Below are positions 5,094 through 12,129 of a stretch of DNA of 33,356 nucleotides, in pieces (within the stretch, counting starts at the first letter, position 1; the number at the start of each line of letters is the position of its first letter). The DNA comes from an uncultured Bacteroidales bacterium. Its GTDB lineage: Bacteria > Bacteroidota > Bacteroidia > Bacteroidales > Paludibacteraceae. The stretch is from NCBI GenBank assembly GCA_937907165.1, contig CALCUH010000071.1, forward strand, positions 1 to 33,356, in the 5' to 3' direction. The notes under the pieces are model-generated. The model was not told the DNA's origin. It made no database searches and saw only the letters and a list, made by a program, of their open reading frames with translations. The position numbers and the translations under genes were made by a program.

Positions 5094-7766
5094 TTATTCT
5101 TCTATGCCTAAGGCAGCTTTTCTGCGGAGGGATAGTTCCTCCCATCGAGGGTCTGTGTCCAGTACTTTCAATTGCCTTTCTATCAATCCTTTGATGTCTG
5201 CCCGGACCATATCTTCCTGTTTTTTTAGGATTCGGCTCATGTTGTGGTCTTGTATTCCCTTCACTTGCGCTTTGAAATCTTTTAGGTCGGAGAAATATTG
5301 GAGAGCGGAGCGTAACGGGTTTAGACATGGTTCCACTCTTGGATTCTCCGATTCTTGCGCTTGGTCTATCGCTTCCATGACTGATTTAAGAGACTTTCCG
5401 AGTGAAAAATGGGTTTCGTCTGATGTGTTGATGCCATATTGTTTTTCCTCTATCAACCATTGCTTGATCTCCTGCTTGCCGATGAAATCGATGATTTGGC
5501 CCCTTGAATATTCTAGCGGAGAGCAATCCTTTTCGTCATACGATGCGTTTTCGATGTCGCTGACGAGCGAGTTGAGTAAACTATGTATCATTCCTCCGAG
5601 TTGGCTGATGAAGTTGGCGAAATCCATGAATTCGTCAAGGAATCTTCTCACGTCGGTACTACTGATCCCCATGATATTTCGGATGGATTCCTCGTTTTTG
5701 CGTACGATGACTTTATAGTTTTTCAGAAATGTTAGTGCGAATTGTTTTAATTCGCTCACCTCTTCCGGCGAGTCGAAGTTGTAGAATGTCGGTAACGGTT
5801 GAAATCTTTGTTCTTCCTCTTTTACGGCGTCATTGTCAATGAGAATTTTGGCGTTGAATATCTTCTCTGAAATTTCCTCTCCGAAGTTGTCCGCTACGGA
5901 TCCCACGAAGTTTCCTTGGGTGAGAGTGGAGATTTTGGAAGCGGGAATCATCGTGTCGTTTTGTTCGCTGATGCTGGTGGAGACGCCCGACGTGTTGTAG
6001 CTTTGGCTTTTCCGTTGTTGCATGTTTTTCCCGAAACGTTTCTCTAGTTGGTCTGCCGTCTCTCCCGTCACTTGTCCGCTGAAGAGGTTCCCTATGGTGT
6101 TGATGATGGCCTTCGCCTCTTTCTCCCCGTAGTCTCGGATGAGTTGGGAGAAGTCTTGGTAGCCGAGGCAGACGGAGACCTTGTTGGAGCGGGCGGTGGC
6201 GATGAGGTTGTCCAATCCTCTGAAATAGATGGTCGGAAGCTCGTCGATGATGAGAGAAATCGGATGCCTCCCTTTTTTATTGATAACCTTCACGATACGT
6301 CCGTTGTAAAGTCCTAAGGCGGTTGCGTAGATGTCCCTTTTCTCGGGATTATTGCCAACGCAGAGTATTTTCGGCTCTTCCGGATTGTTCAGGTCCAAAG
6401 AGAAATCGTTCCCCGTCATGACCCAATAGAGTTGAGGCGAGCTGATGCGCGACAGCGGAATGCGCACCGAGGCGATTTGTCCCTGTAACTGATCTTGCGC
6501 ACCTCCTTCCCAAGCCTCCATGAAGGCCGACATGTAGTTGACGAGGCTGGGGTTCATGCTCATGAGCGGAATGCAGTCGCCGTACTTGGCGTTGATCCAT
6601 TCGATGACGTGTGGTAGGGTGCAATATTTTCCTCCTTCTGTCTCTTTCAGATACCATATGGAGGCGGTTAGGTAGTTGATAGGCGATTCCACGAAGAAGT
6701 CTCCTTGCTTTTGCGCCCAGCTCTTGTTGAGGTTCAGCATGATGGTGTAGGCGCTGTCGTAGGCGTCCGTGATGTCGTTCATGAATTTCGGGTCGATAGG
6801 ATTGCATCGTAGGGAGCGTCTCGGGTCGTCGAAATTGATGACGCAGAATTTGGGTTTCACACCATATTTAGACTTGAACTCCTCCTCGTTCCATTTCATG
6901 TGGTTATAGACGATGGTGGATAGATCCGGAAACTTGAAATCGTAGCAATACATCGTGAAATTCTTCCGCATATGTTGGCGGATGAACTCGTTGATGACGG
7001 CGTAAGTCTTACCCGATCCGGGTGTTCCCAATACGCTGGTGGCGCGAAACGGATTCACCACGTTGATCCATCCGTTCCTTGTCTTCCCCTTAAATTTGTA
7101 TTCCGTTCTGAGATTGACGGAGTAGGGATTGTCTATGAGTTCTTCATTTTGTCTAAATGACTCTTCCACCTCGCTGTCCGTGTCCCTGAAACTGCGGCTC
7201 ACCTTGTGGATGTAGTTGCTGCCGAATATGAAATAGAGGATGCCCAATCCGCTCACGAAAACGTAGAGGACGAAGCGAATGAACGGTTGCCCGATTTGTA
7301 GCAAAGCGGGGCTAACAAGTGTGATGAGAAGGCCTGCAACGATGATGCACCAGCCTTCGCTTCTGACGGGCCTGATTTTCGTGACAGGCTTGCCGTTGTC
7401 GTTCTCTTCGACGACTCTGCCATTCTCGCCCCTATCAATGGCTCCCGTCTTTTCCAAAAGATCGCAGAGTGGGGCGATGAAAAAGCTCAATTGGATTTTC
7501 TCCTCCTTTTTCCCGCGTTCCGCCCAGCCGTAAAGGCCGATGAAGAGAAGCGCGATGACAAGTGTGGGGTAGGCGGAGGAAAATAAGTGTAATCTTGAAT
7601 CCGCTAGTTGAAGGAACGTGTAGGACTTCCCATAGATGTTTTCTGGCAAAATTGAGGAGAAAAAGTCTCCGCAAAACCAGTAAATGTTAAGCAGGTAGAA
7701 TATGATTCCGATCGCCCGGGAAAAATCGAGCATCTTTTTTAGTCCGTCTTGGTTGTCTTGTCCCAT
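5094..7766 (-). CDS. TraG/VirD4-family coupling ATPase (MobC-like, YWFCY N-terminus)
   Basis: An 890-residue membrane-anchored ATPase. Residues 29-32 read YWFC, the motif naming the YWFCY domain at the N-terminus of Bacteroides MobC/TraG proteins. Membrane segments are likely near 15-35, 65-81, 138-156 and 161-182. Walker A GTPGSGKT is at 247-254 and Walker B LIIDEL at 505-510, within a TraM-recognition-like region (RGLDNLIATARSNKVSVCLGYQDFSQL). Family members link a DNA-relaxase complex or an effector to a secretion channel in the inner membrane. About 220 residues after ISEKIFNAKILID form a helical, charged tail, which seems longer than usual MobC proteins. No relaxase, other tra gene or integrase is nearby, so the partner is unknown. 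Confidence 0.85.
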   Translation of the reverse strand: MGQDNQDGLKKMLDFSRAIGIIFYLLNIYWFCGDFFSSILPENIYGKSYTFLQLADSRLHLFSSAYPTLVIALLFIGLYGWAERGKKEEKIQLSFFIAPLCDLLEKTGAIDRGENGRVVEENDNGKPVTKIRPVRSEGWCIIVAGLLITLVSPALLQIGQPFIRFVLYVFVSGLGILYFIFGSNYIHKVSRSFRDTDSEVEESFRQNEELIDNPYSVNLRTEYKFKGKTRNGWINVVNPFRATSVLGTPGSGKTYAVINEFIRQHMRKNFTMYCYDFKFPDLSTIVYNHMKWNEEEFKSKYGVKPKFCVINFDDPRRSLRCNPIDPKFMNDITDAYDSAYTIMLNLNKSWAQKQGDFFVESPINYLTASIWYLKETEGGKYCTLPHVIEWINAKYGDCIPLMSMNPSLVNYMSAFMEAWEGGAQDQLQGQIASVRIPLSRISSPQLYWVMTGNDFSLDLNNPEEPKILCVGNNPEKRDIYATALGLYNGRIVKVINKKGRHPISLIIDELPTIYFRGLDNLIATARSNKVSVCLGYQDFSQLIRDYGEKEAKAIINTIGNLFSGQVTGETADQLEKRFGKNMQQRKSQSYNTSGVSTSISEQNDTMIPASKISTLTQGNFVGSVADNFGEEISEKIFNAKILIDNDAVKEEEQRFQPLPTFYNFDSPEEVSELKQFALTFLKNYKVIVRKNEESIRNIMGISSTDVRRFLDEFMDFANFISQLGGMIHSLLNSLVSDIENASYDEKDCSPLEYSRGQIIDFIGKQEIKQWLIEEKQYGINTSDETHFSLGKSLKSVMEAIDQAQESENPRVEPCLNPLRSALQYFSDLKDFKAQVKGIQDHNMSRILKKQEDMVRADIKGLIERQLKVLDTDPRWEELSLRRKAALGIEE

Positions 7767-7841
7767 GAATGTTAGTTGTTAGTATGTTGGTGACTTGTCG
7801 TAGAAAGAGTGCGGTAGCCTCCTCCTTATCCGTACGAATCG

Positions 7842-7849
7842 CAAATTTA
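7842..7849 (-). promoter_or_regulatory. -7 box upstream of the coupling-protein gene
   Basis: TAAATTTG on the minus strand, about 75 bp upstream of the ATG at 7766. No matching -33 element is evident, so only the -7 box is claimed. Confidence 0.4.
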
Positions 7850-7918
7850 ATTAAAATTTCTCAAGAGCGACGGGTTTTGTGTATTTTTTGCGTAAATTTT
7901 CGATATGAACGGCTGATG

Positions 7919-10126
7919 TCATCCTCCGTAACTATGCATACCTCCGAAGAAATAGTTGACTCCGAAATAGGTGATAAGTATGAAGAGAAATGCACCTATC
8001 AGGTAGAAGTGGAACACGATAGGTTTCTTTAGTACGGGTAACGATTTGTTGTGGAATATGAAACTGTAGGCCAATAGGGAGATGAGCGCCCACGTCTCTT
8101 TAGGGTCCCACGACCAATAACTTCCCCATGAGATATTTGCCCAAACCGCACCGGTGAAGATACCTGCGGTGAGGCAGAAAACGGCGGGGTAGAGGATGAT
8201 GATGTTCAAATCCTGATGGATTTCCAAGCGTTCATTACCTTCTGTCTTGTAATAAAGAATGAGGGCGGAGAGACTGGAGAGCGTCACGATGAGGAGTAGG
8301 GCGTAGGCTACCATCATGAGCGACACATGTATGCTTAGGATAGGGGAGTTGAGCACGGGCACCAGTGCGGTGATTTGTGGATTACTCTCACCTAAGGTGG
8401 CGGTCAAAAGGGCGAATCCCGAAGCGAGGAGACCTAGGGGGGCGATGATTTTAGCTTTGCGGGAAAAAAATAGTGTGAAGATTTGCGAAATCCATGCGAT
8501 GCACAAAAGTGTCTCGTGTCCGTTGGAGAGCGGTAATCTGCCAGATATTACGCACCGTAAAATGATGAGGAAGGTAAGGTAAAGTGTGCAGAGCGATAGA
8601 ATCACATGACCTATTTTGAACCCATATTCCAACCATTCCCTTCGGTTGAAGAAAAGGACTAGGAAGAGGCAGAGACCTGCAAATAGTGTGAGGTGGTAAC
8701 ACCAGGGAAGGTGATTGCCCCGAATGTATATTTTTTCGGCGATTAGTGCAGATTCGGGAGGTGCGGTTTGTCCCAACCTCTCTTTTTGCGTCTTGACGAA
8801 TGCATGGATTAGATCATCGCAAGGAATATTCTTACTATATCTCTCGTAAAGTTCGGGTAGAAATTGCAGGAGAGAATCCGTGCCATGGGAGTCTTGGAAT
8901 TCTTGGAATGAAACGAGACGGGGCCCCCTCTCAGAAACGGAGGGGAATATTTTCAACAAATCTCTGTTTTGTAGAGAGAGGATTAGTTCCATCTTTTCGT
9001 CCAGTTTGCGGAGCGTTTGGGCTTCCAGTGAGTTGAGGCCGAGTCCCATTGCCTTTTCATAAGCTTCTCTAGGCTTATAGTTCCCCTCGTTTGTGTAAAA
9101 GTCCACTAAACTAACGAATCTTTTATCGGTACCTATTATCTCTTTCTCCCTTACCCCTTTTAATTTAATAGTGGGCTCAAGATTCCAATCTTCTCGGGAG
9201 AGGAGGAAGCCCGCCATGAATTGTGTGGAAGTGAATTTGCCGTATCGGTCGCTTCCGTAGATTTTTCTTGTGAAGTCTGTGGCGAGCGATTCTATGGAGG
9301 TGATCCGCCCGTTATATTGCACTAGAATATCACCGAACGCCTCCGCATCTGTTGGCGGAAACGTTTTTGGGGCGGCGTCTGCGTTTTGAATTGCGACCGG
9401 AATAATTAATAGTAAAATTGTCCAGCATTTCCATTTTCCCTTTTTTAGTGTATCCCTGAAGATGCTCCGGGGAGAGAAAAGGAGCGCCACCATGCCCACT
9501 AGAAGAAGGATATAGCCTGCGTAAGTGGCGGATGTCCCCCATGGATCATGGCTGACCATGAGGAGGGTCCCATGCCCGTCTGGGTCATAAGATTGCTGGA
9601 AGATGCGGTAACCGTTATGTTTGAGTATGTTATTCATGGAGATATGCGTCTTTCTCTCTCCTTGCTCATCTGAGAGGGTGATATGGCTGATGTAGTCCGA
9701 AGGGGTGTCTGTCCCCGGATAGTTTACGATGCGGAAGGTGTCTAATCTGATGGAGAAAGGAAGAAGAAAGGTGCCTTCCCCTTTGTCTGTCGTAACTAAC
9801 GTTGCTGTTGTTTCACCTGTGCTCAGATGGATGACTCCGGATTGGCTAGTCAAGTGTGTGATGAGGGCTCCTGAAAGGATGAGAAGGAAGGCAGTATGGA
9901 AAACGAAACGGGAGAGGTCCCTCCACATCTTTAATTGTGAGATATATTTCACAGCGGTGATGACGGTGGCGCTCCAGAGAATTAAGGCTACGGGAGAGGT
10001 GTATGGAAAGAAGTATAACGTGTTATGCGCTTTCTCTAACCAAGAGGCGATGATGAGGAATAGTGTCGTCATCCCCAACAATCCGAAGGGGATAAAGGCT
10101 GGAATATGGATGCGTTTCCGTTTCAT
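7919..10126 (-). CDS. Cytochrome c biogenesis protein, ResB-CcsA fusion
   Basis: A 735-residue polytopic membrane protein. The N-terminal third has four hydrophobic segments and ResB-like motifs (FHTAFLLILSGALITHLTS near residues 75-93, GYRIFQQSYDPDG). The C-terminal third (from about 480) is a multi-spanning CcsA/CcmC-type haem-handling domain carrying the WWD-like signature WGSYWSWDPKETWALISLL. System II proteins of this kind export haem and attach it to CXXCH motifs of apocytochromes in the periplasm. In Bacteroidales the fusion often sits beside nrfHA nitrite reductase genes, but neither these nor any multihaem cytochrome is visible here. A -7 box lies 18 bp upstream of the start. Its tail end is 152 bp from the coupling-protein gene, an unrelated unit. 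Confidence 0.88.
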   Translation of the reverse strand: MKRKRIHIPAFIPFGLLGMTTLFLIIASWLEKAHNTLYFFPYTSPVALILWSATVITAVKYISQLKMWRDLSRFVFHTAFLLILSGALITHLTSQSGVIHLSTGETTATLVTTDKGEGTFLLPFSIRLDTFRIVNYPGTDTPSDYISHITLSDEQGERKTHISMNNILKHNGYRIFQQSYDPDGHGTLLMVSHDPWGTSATYAGYILLLVGMVALLFSPRSIFRDTLKKGKWKCWTILLLIIPVAIQNADAAPKTFPPTDAEAFGDILVQYNGRITSIESLATDFTRKIYGSDRYGKFTSTQFMAGFLLSREDWNLEPTIKLKGVREKEIIGTDKRFVSLVDFYTNEGNYKPREAYEKAMGLGLNSLEAQTLRKLDEKMELILSLQNRDLLKIFPSVSERGPRLVSFQEFQDSHGTDSLLQFLPELYERYSKNIPCDDLIHAFVKTQKERLGQTAPPESALIAEKIYIRGNHLPWCYHLTLFAGLCLFLVLFFNRREWLEYGFKIGHVILSLCTLYLTFLIILRCVISGRLPLSNGHETLLCIAWISQIFTLFFSRKAKIIAPLGLLASGFALLTATLGESNPQITALVPVLNSPILSIHVSLMMVAYALLLIVTLSSLSALILYYKTEGNERLEIHQDLNIIILYPAVFCLTAGIFTGAVWANISWGSYWSWDPKETWALISLLAYSFIFHNKSLPVLKKPIVFHFYLIGAFLFILITYFGVNYFFGGMHSYGG

Positions 10127-10143
10127 GCGCTCTTTTTTATCCG

Positions 10144-10151
10144 CAAAAATA
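10144..10151 (-). promoter_or_regulatory. -7 box of the cytochrome c biogenesis gene
   Basis: TATTTTTG on the minus strand, 18 bp upstream of the ATG at 10126, implying a leader of roughly 10 nt. No clear -33 box is seen. Confidence 0.4.
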
Positions 10152-10331
10152 GTTATTTGTCAGATTTATTGGGTGAGAAGTCTTGGAGGAAGACGGAGGA
10201 AGTGCGTTCAGCATGTGAAAAAAACTTAAACGATTCTTGGGGTTTAAGGCGAATTGGTTTGCTAAGTTGTTTGTATATAAGATGTTATGTATTAGTCGGA
10301 AATTTCGCAATTCCCCATTATGTAAAATAAG

Positions 10332-10393
10332 GTTAATTCGGATAAAATATTTTATAATTATGTTGTACAACATAAAAATATACCCTACATTTG
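10332..10393 (+). promoter_or_regulatory. Cassette copy A: 18-bp palindrome plus promoter
   Basis: A perfect 18-bp palindrome, TTATGTTGTACAACATAA (10358-10375), lies 10 bp before a consensus -7 box TACATTTG (10386-10393); its inner TTG falls near the -33 position. Sequence from 10332 onward is shared with the inverted copy at 20297-20357, so the upstream region is conserved together with the transcript. Confidence 0.6.
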
Positions 10394-10470
10394 CATCGTG
10401 TTTTTCATGGTATTAGATTTAAGGTTAAAAATTGACGAGGTTGGGATGTCGTGATGACATCCTTCTTTGT
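10394..10470 (+). ncRNA. Cassette copy A: short RNA with invariant leader and terminator hairpin
   Basis: Starting right after the -7 box, 35 nt (CATCGTGTTTTTCATGGTAT and onward to GGTTAA) are identical to copy B. A 7-bp hairpin follows (GGATGTC/GACATCC, 10444-10462), then TTCTTTGTTT. The expected transcript is about 75 nt. It contains a 15-codon frame starting with ATG at 10407 and reading MVLDLRLKIDEVGMS, with its stop inside the hairpin loop. I recall similar promoter-leader-hairpin units in other Bacteroidales genomes but cannot name the family. The remainder of 10127-10661 holds only promoters. Confidence 0.55.
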
Positions 10471-10581
10471 TTATATGGGGTATGTGAAATGCGTAGTTTG
10501 GAAAATCATTTTTGGTCGCATGTTTTAGATATTTTTAAATACAATTAGCAAAATGGCTTTTCTGAATATCTAAAAAATCCT

Positions 10582-10589
10582 TATTTTTG
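10582..10589 (+). promoter_or_regulatory. -7 box of the DUF6089-uppS-bamA operon
   Basis: TATTTTTG, 72 bp upstream of the first ATG; the -33 region is poor. It lies about 110 bp after the cassette copy A hairpin. Confidence 0.45.
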
Positions 10590-10661
10590 CACGTTTTTGG
10601 TTGGAGGACAAAATATTGTCGCATATAATTCGTTCTCTTTCTAAGAACATACTAAATTGAA

Positions 10662-11378
10662 ATGATGCATCGAGAGAATAAATTAAGAGCTTTTCTGCTC
10701 ATGGTTTTGTTGGCTTGCTTCGGAATTGGAACGATTCAGGCGCAAGATCGTTATGTGGGAGAACTTGGCATATTTGGCGGAGATACCTACTACAACGGAG
10801 ACGCTAATTCAAGGAAGATTTTCTTGGAAAACCATTTAGCGTTTGGCGGTTTGGCGCGGTACTTCATCAACGACCGCGGTGTCCTGAAATTTGACATTAT
10901 CCGAGGTAAAGTTTCTGGTGACACTCGGAATTTCGAGAATGTGCTGCCTGATGGGCAAGAAGCCTCTTTTTCCCAACGCTATTGGGACCTTGGTCTTCAT
11001 TTGGAACATAATTTCCTCAAATATGGTTTTGAAAGTTGGGACAGGGAGGTGAAAAGACATACGCCATATGTGCTGATAGGTCCCGGCATCACGATACATG
11101 ACCATTGGAGGGGGAACATCATATCGTTTAACGTCACGTTCGGTGTCGGATATAAATTTAAGTTGTGGAAACGTTGGAACGTAGGTTTCGAATGGTCTAT
11201 GCGTAAGTTGTTCGTGGACAATTTTGATGTGGTGGACAACGAAAGCAAGATTTTGAACGATCCATATCGCATGGGTCATAAAGCGTTGAAAAATAATGAC
11301 TATTATACTTGTGCCGTCGCATATATATCGATGGACCTCATTAGGAGGAAATCCAAGTGTAATGTTTTAAGGAAATAA
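10662..11378 (+). CDS. DUF6089-like outer-membrane beta-barrel protein
   Basis: A 238-residue exported protein with signal peptide (MLLACFG... ending TIQAQ near residue 27). The mature start GELGIFGGDTYYNGDAN matches the conserved beginning of the DUF6089 family, small predicted beta-barrels usually encoded next to uppS and bamA in Bacteroidetes. Alternating hydrophobic strands continue (FNVTFGVGYKFKLWKRWNVGFEWSMRKLFVDNFD). The next gene begins one base after its stop, so it heads the uppS-bamA operon. The role is unknown; context suggests outer-membrane assembly. Two ATGs occur in tandem at the start (10662 and 10665) and either could be used. Confidence 0.75.
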   Translation: MMHRENKLRAFLLMVLLACFGIGTIQAQDRYVGELGIFGGDTYYNGDANSRKIFLENHLAFGGLARYFINDRGVLKFDIIRGKVSGDTRNFENVLPDGQEASFSQRYWDLGLHLEHNFLKYGFESWDREVKRHTPYVLIGPGITIHDHWRGNIISFNVTFGVGYKFKLWKRWNVGFEWSMRKLFVDNFDVVDNESKILNDPYRMGHKALKNNDYYTCAVAYISMDLIRRKSKCNVLRK

Positions 11379-11379
11379 T

Positions 11380-12120
11380 ATGAGTTTACAAGAACAAATT
11401 GATATCAATCGTGTGCCGCAGCATATTGCTATCATCATGGATGGTAACGGACGTTGGGCGAAGTCGAAAGGTTTGGATCGCATCTATGGACACCGCGAGG
11501 GTGTGGACTCCGTGGACAAGGTGATGGAGGCGGCTTCCGATTTGGGTGTGAAGTTCATCACGTTGTACGCATTCTCTACCGAGAACTGGAATCGTCCCGA
11601 ACAGGAGGTTAATGCGTTGATGGAAATATTGTCCCAAGCGTTGAAAAAATATATCGAAAAGATTTCCGCGAATAATGTTCGGCTTCTTGTCATAGGCGAT
11701 AAGAGCAGACTCTCCGAATTGACACTCTCTAATTTGTCCGAGGCGGAGAAGATGACCGCCGGCAACACTGGTTTGACAATGGTGCTTGCCATCAGTTACT
11801 CTTCCAGATGGGAGATGGTGGAGGCTGCTAAAAAAATCGCCGTGGAGGCGAAAGCGGGTTCCCTCAATGTGGATGAGATTGATGAGAAGGTATTCTCCGA
11901 CCATCTTGCGACGGCGGGTATTCCTGACCCCGATTTGTTGATTAGGACGAGCGGCGAACAGCGTATCAGTAATTTCTTGATGTGGCAGTTGTCTTATTCG
12001 GAGCTCTATTTCACTCCGACGAGTTGGCCGGAATTCAAGAAGGAGCAATTCTTCGAGGCGATTATTGATTATCAAAAGAGGGAGAGACGTTTCGGCAAAA
12101 CGAGCGAACAATTGTCATAG
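11380..12120 (+). CDS. uppS: Isoprenyl transferase (undecaprenyl diphosphate synthase)
   Basis: A 246-residue cis-prenyltransferase. The catalytic Asp21 lies in HIAIIMDGNGRWAKSKG, followed by the GHREG motif, FSTENWNRP, and the C-terminal signature RTSGEQRISNFLMWQLSYSELYF. The enzyme condenses isopentenyl diphosphate onto farnesyl diphosphate to make the C55 lipid carrier for peptidoglycan and surface glycans, in the cytoplasm at the membrane. The length is normal for the family. Its ATG is one nucleotide after the preceding stop (TAATATG), implying coupled translation, and bamA follows within 10 bp. Confidence 0.95.
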   Translation: MSLQEQIDINRVPQHIAIIMDGNGRWAKSKGLDRIYGHREGVDSVDKVMEAASDLGVKFITLYAFSTENWNRPEQEVNALMEILSQALKKYIEKISANNVRLLVIGDKSRLSELTLSNLSEAEKMTAGNTGLTMVLAISYSSRWEMVEAAKKIAVEAKAGSLNVDEIDEKVFSDHLATAGIPDPDLLIRTSGEQRISNFLMWQLSYSELYFTPTSWPEFKKEQFFEAIIDYQKRERRFGKTSEQLS

Positions 12121-12129
12121 GTTATCGTG

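Noticed and set aside
5094..10126. Integrated conjugative element
   Set aside because: Only the coupling ATPase is present; no integrase, relaxase, tra genes, tRNA junction or direct-repeat ends were found, and the next gene is a cytochrome assembly factor.
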